DNA from: Thermohalobaculum sp039805905
GTDB taxonomy: Bacteria > Pseudomonadota > Alphaproteobacteria > Rhodobacterales > Rhodobacteraceae
Direction: 5' to 3'
DNA: 64,000 nucleotides
Assembly (NCBI GenBank): GCA_039805905.1
Contig: JBDIVM010000002.1
Location: 434,001 to 498,000, forward strand
Within the stretch, counting starts at the first letter, position 1, and the number at the start of each line of letters is the position of its first letter. Below, piece after piece: positions 35,198-44,100 of this stretch. Below the pieces are notes generated by a model. That model ran no database searches. It was not told the DNA's origin and saw nothing but the letters and a program-made list of their open reading frames with translations. The position numbers and the translations under genes are program-made.

Positions 35198-35911
35198 ATG
35201 CTGCTGTTCGTCGGCCTCGGCAATCCGGGGCGGAAATACGCCGACAACCGGCACAACATCGGCTTCATGGCGGTGGACGCCATCGCGTCCGCGCACGGCT
35301 TCGGGCCATGGCGCCAGAAGTTTCAGGCAGAGGTCTCGGAAGGCCGGCTCGGCGGCGAGCGTGTCACCCTCCTGAAGCCGCAGACCTTCATGAACCTTTC
35401 CGGGCAGTCGGTGGGCGAGGCGATGCGCTACCTGAAGCTCGCGCCCGCCGACATCTGGGTGTTCCACGACGAGCTCGACCTTGCTCCGGGCAAGGTCAGG
35501 GTCAAGACCGGGGGCGGCCATGCCGGGCACAACGGCCTGCGCTCGCTGCACCAGCATGTGGGGCCGGAGTATCACCGGGTGCGCATGGGGATCGGCCATC
35601 CGGGAGAGAAGGATATGGTCGCAGCCTATGTGCTCCAGGACTTCTCCAAGTCCGACCGCGACTGGCTTTGCCCGCTGCTCGCTGCCGTTGGCGCCAATGC
35701 CCCCCTGCTCGTGGCGGGTGATGGCGCCGGATTCACGAATGCGTTGGCCATGGCGACCTCCCGGATGCGACCGCGCAGATCGCCGGATGCGGCCGGCCGC
35801 GCCCCGGCGAGCGAGGGGGATACCACCCGGCGTGAGCCCGCCGAACCACCGGCCGACCCGCAACCGGAAACCGCACTTCAGCGACTCCTGGCGCGGTTCT
35901 CGCGCGGTTGA
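35198..35911 (+). CDS. pth: Peptidyl-tRNA hydrolase
   Basis: Releases peptides from prematurely dissociated peptidyl-tRNA. The 237 residues comprise a complete Pth domain (LFVGLGNPGRKYADNRHNIG with catalytic H19, LKPQTFMNLSGQSV, FHDELDLAPGKVRVK, GGGHAGHNGLRS) and an extra, charged and probably disordered C-terminal tail of about 45 residues (from around MRPRRSPDAAGR). The tail is longer than in enterobacterial Pth and common in alphaproteobacteria. It lies 39 bases after grxD and upstream of ychF, an old conserved neighbour pair. Confidence 0.96.
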   Translation: MLLFVGLGNPGRKYADNRHNIGFMAVDAIASAHGFGPWRQKFQAEVSEGRLGGERVTLLKPQTFMNLSGQSVGEAMRYLKLAPADIWVFHDELDLAPGKVRVKTGGGHAGHNGLRSLHQHVGPEYHRVRMGIGHPGEKDMVAAYVLQDFSKSDRDWLCPLLAAVGANAPLLVAGDGAGFTNALAMATSRMRPRRSPDAAGRAPASEGDTTRREPAEPPADPQPETALQRLLARFSRG

Positions 35912-36018
35912 CCGGGACTGGCATGGCATTTGGGCGGACTCGGGCTTAGCCGGACCCTTGACCTGACGGCAACCTCGTGCCACAGCGCGCACCGGTTGCG
36001 GCAGGAAGGTCGGGCGGG

Positions 36019-37116
36019 ATGGGTTTCAGATGCGGCATCGTCGGGCTGCCGAATGTCGGCAAGTCGACGCTTTTCAACGCCCTCACCCGCACCGCGGCGG
36101 CGGCAGCAGCGAACTTCCCCTTCTGCACCATCGAGCCCAACGTCGGCGAGGTGCCGGTCCCGGACGAGCGCCTCGAGACACTGGCCAGGCTCGCGAAGTC
36201 GAAACAGGTGATCCCGACCCGGCTCACCTTCGTCGATATCGCCGGGCTCGTGCGGGGCGCGTCGAAGGGCGAGGGCCTCGGCAACCAGTTCCTCGCCAAC
36301 ATCCGCGAAGTCGACGCCATCGCACATGTCCTGCGATGCTTCGAGGACGACGACGTGACCCATGTGGAGGGTCGCGTCGATCCTGTGGCGGACGCCGAGA
36401 CGGTCGAGACCGAACTGATGCTGGCGGACATCGAGTCGATCGAGCGGCGCCTGGCCGGCCTCGCCCGGCGCATCCGCGGCGGCGACCGCGACGCGGTGAC
36501 CGAGGACCGGCTGCTGCGCCTCGCCAGGGCCGCGCTCGATCAGGGCCGCCCGGCCCGCACGGTCAGGGTCGATCCAGAGGACGCGCGCGCCTGGAGCCGC
36601 CTTCAGCTCCTGACGGCCAAGCCCGTGCTCTATGTCTGCAACGTCGAGGAATCCTCCGCCGCAACGGGGAACGCCCATTCCGCCCGTGTTGCCGAGATGG
36701 CCAGGGCGCAGGGCGCAGCCGCGGTGGTGATCTCGGCCGCCATCGAGGCGGAGATCGCCCAGCTCGATGATGCCTCCCGCGCCGAGTTTCTCGAGGCGAT
36801 GGGACTGCACGAGGCAGGTCTCGACCGGCTGATCAGGGCCGGCTACGAGCTGCTCGGCCTGATCACGTTCTTCACGGCCGGCCCGAAGGAGGCCCGCGCC
36901 TGGACCGTGCCGGCTGGCGCCACGGCGCCACAGGCGGCGGGCGTGATCCACACCGATTTCGAGCGCGGCTTCATCCGCGCCGAGACCATCGCCTATGCCG
37001 ACTTCGTCGCCTGCGGCGGCGAGCAGGGCGCCAAGGAGACAGGCAAGATGCGCTCGGAAGGCAAGACCTACCGGGTCGCCGACGGCGATGTGATGCATTT
37101 CCTGTTCAACACCTGA
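36019..37116 (+). CDS. ychF: Redox-regulated ATPase YchF (Obg-like)
   Basis: Universally conserved P-loop protein that binds ribosomes and prefers ATP over GTP, 365 residues. P-loop GLPNVGKST at 9-17, switch II DIAGLVRGASKGEGLG, and in place of the NKxD guanine motif NVEES, consistent with ATP use. A helical coiled-coil insert is followed by the C-terminal TGS domain (ITFFTAGPKEARAWTV, GVIHTDFERGFIRAE). The start at 36019 begins the usual MGFRCGIVGLPN; earlier in-frame codons precede the family N-terminus. Confidence 0.96.
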   Translation: MGFRCGIVGLPNVGKSTLFNALTRTAAAAAANFPFCTIEPNVGEVPVPDERLETLARLAKSKQVIPTRLTFVDIAGLVRGASKGEGLGNQFLANIREVDAIAHVLRCFEDDDVTHVEGRVDPVADAETVETELMLADIESIERRLAGLARRIRGGDRDAVTEDRLLRLARAALDQGRPARTVRVDPEDARAWSRLQLLTAKPVLYVCNVEESSAATGNAHSARVAEMARAQGAAAVVISAAIEAEIAQLDDASRAEFLEAMGLHEAGLDRLIRAGYELLGLITFFTAGPKEARAWTVPAGATAPQAAGVIHTDFERGFIRAETIAYADFVACGGEQGAKETGKMRSEGKTYRVADGDVMHFLFNT

Positions 37117-37214
37117 CCGACCCGCGCCTGCCCGGCCGCGAGGCTTGACACCAAACGGAGCCTGACGCTAAACGGGCACTCCGCCGCGGGAGGCTCCTGC
37201 CTCACCCGCCGTGC

Positions 37215-37288
37215 TGGGGGATAGGTTAACGGTAGACCCACGGACTCTGACTCCGTTAGTCCTGGTTCGAATCCAGGTCCCCCAGCCA
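37215..37288 (+). tRNA. tRNA-Gln (anticodon CTG)
   Basis: Cloverleaf with acceptor stem TGGGGGA/TCCCCCA, a short D-arm (TAGGTTAACGGTAGA), anticodon stem ACGGA/TCCGT around CTCTGAC, T-arm CCTGGTTCGAATCCAGG and an encoded 3' CCA. The U1-A72 start of the acceptor is typical of tRNA-Gln. It reads CAG. GAATTTTCCC just after the CCA offers a short T-run for termination. Confidence 0.96.
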
Positions 37289-37518
37289 GAATTTTCCCGC
37301 ACACGACACATGCAATGACCTGTCGGCACGAAGAGTGGCCACCGCAGGGGTCAGTCGGCGTGATTGCCCCCCTAGCCGGGCCTGTCGCGCGCGTTCGTGA
37401 CGCCATTGCCCGGGCCGGCGTGGAAGGGATGCCCAGCCTGCGGATGGTCCGGCCGAAAAAGACGCTACCGCCGCCGTGCAATAATGTTCTAGGTTGACGC
37501 CGATGTAACGAGAACGTG

Positions 37519-37887
37519 ATGGCGATCAGTCTGTACCAGAAATATGGCGGCTTCGCCGCTATCAGCCGGATTGTCCTGTCCTTCTATGACAGGGCCCTCG
37601 ATTCCGACCAGCTCGGTGGGTATTTCGAGGACATCGACATGAAGCGTCTGGTCGACCACCAGACCAAGTTCATCGCGTCTCTCCTCGGCGGTCCGGCATC
37701 CTACACAGACGACCGGCTGCGCCAGCTTCACCTGCATCTCGGGATCACGCATGCTGACTTCGACGAGATGTCGACGCTTCTGGGAGAGGCGCTTGCGGAG
37801 CATGGCTTCACCGAGGAGGATCAGGCCACGGTGATGGCTGAGATCGAGGCGCGGAGGCAGTTCATCGTGAACCGCGCCGGACCATGA
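37519..37887 (+). CDS. Truncated hemoglobin, group I (TrHbN-like)
   Basis: A 122-residue two-over-two globin that binds heme; group I members often dioxygenate nitric oxide or sense oxygen/NO. Visible features are an N-terminal LYQKYGGFAAISRIVLSFYD, with B-helix F22-Y23 (Tyr at B10, which stabilises bound oxygen), and RLRQLHLHLGI, with H71 as the proximal heme ligand. The ATG at 37519 is preceded by an in-frame GTG with an equally poor ribosome site. Its stop overlaps the start of a PAS-adenylate cyclase (ATGA), suggesting the two act together. Confidence 0.88.
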   Translation: MAISLYQKYGGFAAISRIVLSFYDRALDSDQLGGYFEDIDMKRLVDHQTKFIASLLGGPASYTDDRLRQLHLHLGITHADFDEMSTLLGEALAEHGFTEEDQATVMAEIEARRQFIVNRAGP

Positions 37888-38942
37888 GCATCACTGCGAT
37901 CAACGAGCAGCTGCTCCGCGCGATCGGTGTAGGCATTGCCCTCGTCGATGATCAGACCCTGAGCGTCCGGTTCCACAACGAGAAGTTTGCCGAATGGTTC
38001 GGGTCGCCGGGCGCCGGAGCGACGCTTGGCGATGTGTTCCCGGAAATCGACATGGGGGCGCTGCGCGTCGATCTGCAGTCCGGGCGGTGCCACTCGGTCG
38101 AGCTTTCAGTGAAGCCCAGGCGGCGGACGCTGGTCATTGCCCTCTCCATCAGCCGTGCAGAGGCGAACGGGACCCGGCTCATGGTCGTCGAGTGTCAGAA
38201 CATCACGCGCATTCGCGAGCTTGAGTCGATGATCGATTCCTACTCGGCGATGGTCGAGCGCAACACCCGCGAGATCGAGCGCGAGAAGGAACGGGTCGAG
38301 CGGCTTCTGCTGAACATCATGCCGAAGACCGTCTACGAGGAGTACAAGACCTTCGGTGTCGTTACCCCGCAGCTTTATGACACCGTCTCGGTCGTGATGC
38401 TGGACCTCATCGGTTTCACCAAGATGATCGCCGCACAGGATCCGAGCGCCATCGTCGGTGACCTGAACGAGATCTTCACCGCCTTCGACCGAATCTCGGA
38501 GCAGTTCGGTTGCGAGCGGATCAAGACCATCGGCGACGCCTATCTGGCCGTGGCGGGAATGCCCGACCCGAACCCGGATCATGCACGCGCAGTGGCCAAA
38601 TGCGCGATCCGGTTCGTACGGTATCTCGACCGCAGAAACCGCAGCAACCAGCGCAAATGGCAGTGCCGCGTCGGCATCGCCACGGGGGCCGTTGTCGGCT
38701 CGGTCGTCGGTGTGCAGAAGTACGTCTACGACATATTTGGCCCGGCGGTGAATCTCGCCTCGCGGCTGCAGGAGTTTGCCGGACCGATGGCCATCGTTGC
38801 TCATGACGAGATGAAGGGCGCACTCGTCGAGGAGTTCTCGCTGACCGACCTCGGGGTCCGGGAGATCCGCGGCATCGGCGAAATGCGCCTGATCGGGGTG
38901 GCGAGCACGATCGAGCGCGAGCGAGCACCGCGCTTCCCATAG
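37884..38942 (+). CDS. PAS-domain class III adenylate cyclase
   Basis: A soluble 352-residue cyclase. Residues 1-110 form a PAS-like sensor (GIALVDDQTLSVRFHNEKFAEWF), residues 112-145 a helical, coiled-coil linker (SAMVERNTREIEREKERVER), and residues 165-345 the catalytic domain. Catalytic positions all look intact: metal-binding D174 (VVMLDLIGFTKM) and D218 (KTIGDAYLAV), adenine-selecting K214 and D283, and transition-state N290 and R294 (GPAVNLASRL). The lysine/aspartate pair favours ATP over GTP, so cAMP is the expected product. Translational coupling to the globin hints that oxygen or nitric oxide feeds into the signal; this is inference. Confidence 0.92.
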   Translation: MSITAINEQLLRAIGVGIALVDDQTLSVRFHNEKFAEWFGSPGAGATLGDVFPEIDMGALRVDLQSGRCHSVELSVKPRRRTLVIALSISRAEANGTRLMVVECQNITRIRELESMIDSYSAMVERNTREIEREKERVERLLLNIMPKTVYEEYKTFGVVTPQLYDTVSVVMLDLIGFTKMIAAQDPSAIVGDLNEIFTAFDRISEQFGCERIKTIGDAYLAVAGMPDPNPDHARAVAKCAIRFVRYLDRRNRSNQRKWQCRVGIATGAVVGSVVGVQKYVYDIFGPAVNLASRLQEFAGPMAIVAHDEMKGALVEEFSLTDLGVREIRGIGEMRLIGVASTIERERAPRFP

Positions 38943-39144
38943 GCCCGCATGGCCTGGTTGCGCCGGCACATGCCGGGACGGCTGGGGCATGAACGAAGGA
39001 TCACGGTTCTGGCCGTTCAACCCTCGCGGCTCGTCTCGCCACGCAGGATTGCGTCCATACAGGCCTCCACGGTCGCGTACCTGTCGGCGTACCTGTCCTG
39101 GAAACCATCGCCGTCGCCGTCCTCGATCGGCGCAAGCAGAATCA

Positions 39145-39220
39145 TGGTGGGCGGTGAGAGACTCGAACTCCCGACATCCTCGGTGTAAACGAGGCGCTCT
39201 ACCAACTGAGCTAACCGCCC
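39145..39220 (-). tRNA. tRNA-Val (anticodon TAC)
   Basis: Minus-strand cloverleaf: acceptor GGGCGGT/ACCGCCC, D-arm TAGCTCAGTTGGTAGAG, anticodon stem CCTCG/CGAGG around TTTACAC, T-arm with GGGAGTTCGAGTCTC, and an encoded CCA at 39145-39147. The anticodon TAC reads GUA/GUG. It lies downstream of lon in the same orientation. Confidence 0.96.
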
Positions 39221-39337
39221 CTCGCCGTGCGAACGCGCGCCTTATCGGCCGGCGACAGCCATGCGTCAACCGAGAAGACGGGCGGACAGGGGCCGCCCGC
39301 CGGCGCGGAGTCCGGTCAGGCGCCGATCTCAGGCACC

Positions 39338-39359
39338 GCGCACTGGACCTTCAGTGCGC
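39338..39359 (-). terminator. Hairpin overlapping the lon stop codon
   Basis: GCGCACTG/CAGTGCGC arms of eight bases around a six-base loop, placed so that the lon TGA is inside the structure. There is no T-run after it, so it may act as an RNA-stabilising 3' structure or a Rho-assisted terminator instead of a classic intrinsic one. Confidence 0.5.
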
Positions 39360-41756
39360 GAGAGTGGCTCCGCTCCCCTGGGTGTCGTCTTCGGTGACCG
39401 GCGTGATCGGCTCTGCCTCCGGATCCCATTCGATCGGTTCGGGCTGCCGCACCAGCGCAACTCTCAGCACGTCGGAGACGGTTTCCGCCGGGATGATCTC
39501 CATCCCCGATTTCACGTTGTCGGGGATGTCCGGAAGGTCCTTGACGTTCTCCTTCGGGATGATCACCGTCTTGATTCCGCCGCGCAGCGCCGCAAGAAGC
39601 TTTTCCTTCAGCCCGCCGATCGGCAGCACGTTGCCGCGCAGCGTCACCTCGCCGGTCATTGCCACGTCCTTGCGGACCGGAATCTGGGTCAGCACCGAGA
39701 CGATCGAGGTCACCATGGCCACGCCGGCCGACGGACCGTCCTTGGGCGTTGCCCCCTCGGGCACATGGACATGGATGTCGATCTTCTCGAAGATCGGCGG
39801 CTTGATGCCGTAGGTCGTCGCCTTCGCGCGCACGAAGCTCGACGCGGCGTCGATCGACTCCTTCATCACGTCGCCGAGCTTGCCGGTCGTCTTCATCCGG
39901 CCCTTGCCCGGCAATCTGAGCGCCTCGATGTGCAGGAGGTCGCCCCCGACGCTCGTATAGGCGAGCCCGGTGGTGACTCCCACCTGATCCTCCTGTTCCG
40001 CCAGTCCATGGCGGAAGCGGGGCACACCCAGATACCGCTCGAGCTTCTCTGGAGTCACCTTGGCCGACTTGATGTCGCCGCGGACGATCTCGGTCAGCGT
40101 CTTGCGGCAGAGCTTGGCAATCTCGCGCTCCAGGTTCCGCACACCCGCCTCGCGGGTGTAGGTGCGGATCACCGAAAGCAGCGCCTCGTCCGTCAGCGAG
40201 AATTCGGCCTTCTTCAGACCGTGCTCCTTCATCTGCTTCGGAAGCAGGTGGCGCTTGGCGATTTCGAGCTTTTCATCCTCGGTATAGCCGGGCAGCGCGA
40301 TGATCTCCATGCGGTCCAGCAGCGCCTGGGGCATGTTGTAGGTGTTGGCCGTCGTGATGAACATCACACCGGAGAGATCGTATTCCACCTCAAGGTAGTG
40401 ATCCATGAAGGTGTTGTTCTGCTCCGGGTCCAGCACCTCAAGCATCGCGCTGGCGGGGTCGCCGCGGAAGTCGTGGCCCATCTTGTCGATCTCGTCGAGC
40501 AGGATGAGGGGATTGGTCGTCTTGGCCTTCTTCATCGCCTGGATGATCTTGCCCGGCATCGAGCCGATATAGGTCCGGCGATGGCCGCGGATCTCCGCCT
40601 CGTCCCGGACGCCGCCAAGCGAGATGCGAATGAACTCGCGCCCGGTGGCGCGGGCCACCGACTTGCCGAGCGATGTCTTGCCGACACCCGGCGGACCAAC
40701 GAGGCACAGGATCGGCCCCTTCATCTTTGCCGACCGCTGCTGCACCGCCAGATACTCGACCATGCGCTCCTTGACCTTCGCGAGGCCGAAATGGTCGGCG
40801 TCGAGCACCTCCTGCGCCTGGACCAGGTCCTTCTTGACCCGCGAGCGCTTGCCCCACGGGATCGAGAGCATCCAGTCGAGATAATTCCGCACGACGGTCG
40901 ATTCCGCCGACATCGGGCTCATCTGCTTGAGCTTCTTGACCTCGGCCAGCGCCTTGTCGCGCGCCTCCTTGGAGAGCTTGGTCTTGTCGATCCGCTCCTG
41001 ATATTCCGCGGCCTCGTCACGCCCTTCCTCGCCCTCGCCGAGCTCGCGCTGGATCGCCTTCATCTGCTCGTTGAGGTAGTACTCGCGCTGGGTCCGCTCC
41101 ATCTGGCTCTTGACCCGGCTCTTGATCTTCTTCTCGACCTGGAGAACCGAAATCTCGCCCTGGACAAGGCTGAGCAGCTTCTCGAGCCGCTCGGCGACGC
41201 CGGGCTCCTCGAGGAGCTTCTGCCGTTCCGAGACCTTGACGCCGATATGGCCGGCGATGGTATCCGCAAGCTTTGCCGGGTCCTCGATCTCGCCGATGTT
41301 GGCGAGCGCTTCCTCGGGCACGTTCTTGTTGAGCTTGACGTAGCGCTCGAACTGACTCGTCAGCGAACGCGACAGGGCCTCGACCGTGGCCGGATCGGAC
41401 TCCGCCTCGCCGATCTCCTCGGCCTCGGCCTCGAAGTAATTCTCGTTCGGCAGGAACCGGACGATCCGCGCCCGGCTCCGTCCCTCGACCAGGACCTTCA
41501 CGGTGCCGTCGGGAAGCTTCAGCAGCTGCAACACGTTTGCCAGCGCGCCGACCCGGTAGATATCGTCCTCGCCCGGATCGTCCTTGGCTGCGTCCTTCTG
41601 GCTTGCGAGCAGGATCTGGCGATCGTCCTTCATCACCTGCTCGAGCGCCTTCACCGATCGTTCCCGACCGACGAAGAGCGGCACGATCATGTGGGGGAAC
41701 ACCACGATGTCGCGCAATGGCAGGACGGGATAGGAGGAGGGTTTCTTGTCGGTCAT
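39351..41756 (-). CDS. lon: ATP-dependent protease La (Lon)
   Basis: Hexameric AAA+ serine protease of the cytoplasm that degrades misfolded and specific regulatory proteins. The 801 residues show the LON substrate domain (YPVLPLRDIVVFPHMIVPLF), a helical linker, the AAA+ module (Walker A GPPGVGKTSLGK, Walker B LILLDEIDKMG) and the protease domain with the Ser-Lys dyad S676 (KDGPSAGVAM) and K717 (GGLKEKLLAA). Start MTDKKPSSYPVLPL chosen by family; the frame is open to 41834. A heat-shock-like promoter lies about 65 bases upstream. It is last in the tig-clpP-clpX-lon order. Confidence 0.97.
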   Translation of the reverse strand: MTDKKPSSYPVLPLRDIVVFPHMIVPLFVGRERSVKALEQVMKDDRQILLASQKDAAKDDPGEDDIYRVGALANVLQLLKLPDGTVKVLVEGRSRARIVRFLPNENYFEAEAEEIGEAESDPATVEALSRSLTSQFERYVKLNKNVPEEALANIGEIEDPAKLADTIAGHIGVKVSERQKLLEEPGVAERLEKLLSLVQGEISVLQVEKKIKSRVKSQMERTQREYYLNEQMKAIQRELGEGEEGRDEAAEYQERIDKTKLSKEARDKALAEVKKLKQMSPMSAESTVVRNYLDWMLSIPWGKRSRVKKDLVQAQEVLDADHFGLAKVKERMVEYLAVQQRSAKMKGPILCLVGPPGVGKTSLGKSVARATGREFIRISLGGVRDEAEIRGHRRTYIGSMPGKIIQAMKKAKTTNPLILLDEIDKMGHDFRGDPASAMLEVLDPEQNNTFMDHYLEVEYDLSGVMFITTANTYNMPQALLDRMEIIALPGYTEDEKLEIAKRHLLPKQMKEHGLKKAEFSLTDEALLSVIRTYTREAGVRNLEREIAKLCRKTLTEIVRGDIKSAKVTPEKLERYLGVPRFRHGLAEQEDQVGVTTGLAYTSVGGDLLHIEALRLPGKGRMKTTGKLGDVMKESIDAASSFVRAKATTYGIKPPIFEKIDIHVHVPEGATPKDGPSAGVAMVTSIVSVLTQIPVRKDVAMTGEVTLRGNVLPIGGLKEKLLAALRGGIKTVIIPKENVKDLPDIPDNVKSGMEIIPAETVSDVLRVALVRQPEPIEWDPEAEPITPVTEDDTQGSGATLAH

Positions 41757-41819
41757 TTCTGCTGCCTCTGAGTGGCGGAACCGGCAGAACCGTCCGGTCA
41801 CGCTCGTGTCTGCGAACCA

Positions 41820-41848
41820 ACTTGGCCCGCACACTCCGACTTTTCAAG
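41820..41848 (-). promoter_or_regulatory. Candidate RpoH (sigma-32) promoter of lon
   Basis: On the minus strand CTTGAA is followed after 17 bases by CCAAGT, four of six positions matching the alphaproteobacterial heat-shock -10 (CCATNT class). The predicted start would leave a leader of roughly 55 bases. The rpoH gene itself is at 54940 in this window. Only the -35 half is a strong match. Confidence 0.4.
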
Positions 41849-41867
41849 GCCGCTCACATACCCGCAT

Positions 41868-41887
41868 CACCTGCGCACCGGCAGGTG
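41868..41887 (-). terminator. Hairpin between clpX and lon
   Basis: CACCTGC/GCAGGTG seven-base arms around a six-base loop, lying after clpX and just upstream of the candidate lon promoter. It lacks a T-run. Its position suggests a boundary between the clpX transcript and lon, which would make lon separately expressed. Confidence 0.4.
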
Positions 41888-41918
41888 TCAGAAGACCTCA
41901 CGCCACCGGATGCGGTTG

Positions 41919-43184
41919 TCAGGACGCCGTTGCGCCGGCCTCGGCCCGATCCGAGTAGATCATCAGCGGCCTTGCCTTGCCCTCGATGACTTCCTCGTTC
42001 ACGACGACCTCCTCGACATGTTCCATGCCGGGCAGGTCGAACATGGTCTCGAGCAACACATCCTCGAGGATCGAGCGCAGGCCGCGGGCACCGGTCTTCC
42101 GGTCTATGGCCTTGAGCGCAATCGCTGTCAGCGCATCCTCGGTGAAGGAGAGCTTCACGTTCTCCATCTCGAACAACCGCTGGTACTGCTTGACCAGTGC
42201 ATTCTTCGGTTTGGTCAGGATGGTGACCAGTGCCGCTTCGTCGAGATCGCGCAGCGTCGCGATCACGGGAAGGCGGCCGACGAACTCGGGAATCAGGCCG
42301 AACTTCAGCAGGTCCTCAGGTTCGAGATCGGCGAGCACATCGCCGACACGCCGGTCATCCTCGGCCCGCACATCGGCGCCGAAGCCGATTGCCGAGCCCT
42401 TGCCGCGGCGCGAGATGATCTTGTCGAGGCCCGAAAAAGCACCGCCGCAGATGAACAGGATGTTTGTCGTGTCGACCTGCAGAAACTCCTGCTGAGGGTG
42501 CTTGCGCCCGCCCTGTGGTGGCACCGAAGCAACGGTGCCCTCCATGATCTTGAGCAGTGCCTGCTGCACACCCTCGCCCGACACGTCGCGGGTGATCGAG
42601 GGATTGTCCGATTTGCGGCTGATCTTGTCGACCTCGTCGATGTAGACAATGCCGCGCTGGGCCCGCTCGACATTGTAGTCGGCCGCCTGCAGCAGTTTCA
42701 GGATGATGTTCTCGACGTCCTCACCCACATAGCCGGCCTCTGTCAGCGTGGTCGCGTCGGCCATGGTGAAGGGCACGTCGAGGATGCGGGCCAGCGTCTG
42801 GGCCAGCAGGGTCTTCCCGCACCCTGTCGGACCGATCAGCAGGATATTGGACTTCGCCAGTTCCACGTCGCTGGACTTGGAGGCGTGGCTCAGCCGCTTG
42901 TAGTGATTGTGCACCGCGACGGACAGAACCTTCTTTGCCCGCTCCTGCCCGATCACGTAGTCGTCGAGCACGTCGCAGATGTCCCGCGGCGTCGGGACAC
43001 CGTCCGCGGACTTGACCAGATTGTTCTTGGTCTCCTCGCGGATAATGTCCATGCAGAGTTCGACGCACTCGTCGCAGATGAACACCGTGGGCCCTGCAAT
43101 GAGCTTGCGCACCTCGTGCTGGCTCTTTCCGCAGAACGAGCAGTAGAGGGTGTTCTTGCTGTCCGAGCCACTGCTCTTCGTCAT
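41919..43184 (-). CDS. clpX: ATP-dependent Clp protease ATPase subunit ClpX
   Basis: Unfoldase that recognises tagged substrates and feeds them into ClpP. The 421-residue protein has the N-terminal zinc-binding domain (CSFCGKSQHEV and FICDECVELC), Walker A GPTGCGKTLLAQ, the pore-loop segment AGYVGEDVENII, Walker B IVYIDEVDKI, and the IGF tripeptide loop for ClpP docking (GSAIGFGADV). GGAGAGAACA precedes the ATG at 43184, which fixes the start. It follows clpP by 128 bases. Confidence 0.97.
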   Translation of the reverse strand: MTKSSGSDSKNTLYCSFCGKSQHEVRKLIAGPTVFICDECVELCMDIIREETKNNLVKSADGVPTPRDICDVLDDYVIGQERAKKVLSVAVHNHYKRLSHASKSSDVELAKSNILLIGPTGCGKTLLAQTLARILDVPFTMADATTLTEAGYVGEDVENIILKLLQAADYNVERAQRGIVYIDEVDKISRKSDNPSITRDVSGEGVQQALLKIMEGTVASVPPQGGRKHPQQEFLQVDTTNILFICGGAFSGLDKIISRRGKGSAIGFGADVRAEDDRRVGDVLADLEPEDLLKFGLIPEFVGRLPVIATLRDLDEAALVTILTKPKNALVKQYQRLFEMENVKLSFTEDALTAIALKAIDRKTGARGLRSILEDVLLETMFDLPGMEHVEEVVVNEEVIEGKARPLMIYSDRAEAGATAS

Positions 43185-43312
43185 TGTTCTCTCCGGACGG
43201 CTACCCCCGCCGCATCGCAATTCCCGACCGTGACGGTAGCGACTGACGTCGAATCCTGCGAAATTCCATCATACCGCCGTTGACAATTCCTGTCACCAAG
43301 CGCGACCGATGG

Positions 43313-43939
43313 TCAGGCAGCCTCGGGCTCGGGTCGCTTGGCCACGATCTTGTCGATCAGGCCCCACTCCTTCGCCTGCTCGGGCGTCATGAAGAAATCC
43401 CGGTCCAAGGCCTTGTCGACATTGTCATATTCCTGCCCGCAGTGATTCACATAGATCTGGTTCAGCCGGGCCTTCAATTCAAGGATCTCCTTGGCATGGA
43501 TTGCGATATCCGAAGCCTGCCCCTGAAAGCCGCCGGACGGCTGGTGCACCATGATTCTGCTGTTCGGAAGCGAGTAGCGCATGTCCTTTTCGCCTGCAGC
43601 GAGCAGGAGCGAGCCCATCGAGGCCGCCTGCCCGATGCAGACGGTCGAGATCGGGCAGCGGATATACTGCATGGTGTCATAGATCGACAGGCCGGAGGTG
43701 ACGATGCCCCCGGGGCTGTTGATGTACATCGCGATCTCCTTCTTCGGGTTCTCCGACTCGAGGAACAGGAGTTGCGCCACCATCAGCGTCGCAAGCTGGT
43801 CCTGTACCGGACCCGCGAGGAACACGATGCGCTCCTTCAGGAGCCGCGAATAGATGTCGTATGACCGTTCGCCGCGTGCCGTCTGCTCGATGACGAAGGG
43901 CATGAACAGGTTCGCGTAGGTTTCGATAGGGTCTCTCAT
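43313..43939 (-). CDS. clpP: ATP-dependent Clp protease proteolytic subunit ClpP
   Basis: Tetradecameric serine protease chamber, 208 residues. The catalytic triad is S107 (IGQAASMGSLLLAAG), H132 (IMVHQPSGG) and D181 (ALDRDFFMT), each shifted by ten from the E. coli numbering because of a slightly longer N-terminus, which may be a propeptide. Further hallmark: YINSPGGIVTSGLSIYD. Lies between tig and clpX in the classic order. Confidence 0.97.
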   Translation of the reverse strand: MRDPIETYANLFMPFVIEQTARGERSYDIYSRLLKERIVFLAGPVQDQLATLMVAQLLFLESENPKKEIAMYINSPGGIVTSGLSIYDTMQYIRCPISTVCIGQAASMGSLLLAAGEKDMRYSLPNSRIMVHQPSGGFQGQASDIAIHAKEILELKARLNQIYVNHCGQEYDNVDKALDRDFFMTPEQAKEWGLIDKIVAKRPEPEAA

Positions 43940-44057
43940 GGATATGTCCCGCTGCGCCTCATGAGCCCCGGCATTGTCGCCGGTGAATATGTTTCAGAAT
44001 GGTTTAATTCCTAGAGCCGCCAGCGGCAAGGCCCGCGCTGGACGACAGCACATCGCG

Positions 44058-44075
44058 CCGTGGCCCGGGCCACGG
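44058..44075. terminator. Palindrome between tig and clpP
   Basis: CCGTGGCCCGGGCCACGG is a perfect 18-base palindrome about 25 bases after the tig stop. It can fold with a four-base loop but has no T-run, so termination is uncertain. It could separate tig from the clpP-clpX unit. Confidence 0.4.
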
Positions 44076-44100
44076 GACCAGGAAAAGGCGCCGGACGTCG

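Noticed and set aside
37068..37481. Minus-strand frame across tRNA-Gln (GGPGFEPGLTESESVGLP)
   Set aside because: Another tRNA-derived frame, antisense to ychF's end and the tRNA.
39017..39205. Minus-strand frame across tRNA-Val (MVERLVYTEDVGSSS) and a 41-residue tail with DGDGDGF
   Set aside because: The first part is translated tRNA. The tail begins in the tRNA CCA end, has no ribosome site, and contains a 12-base tandem repeat that explains its odd composition.
39261..41771. An 836-residue open frame antisense to lon
   Set aside because: lon is intact and clearly coding; the complementary frame has repetitive Leu/Arg/His composition without recognisable domains.
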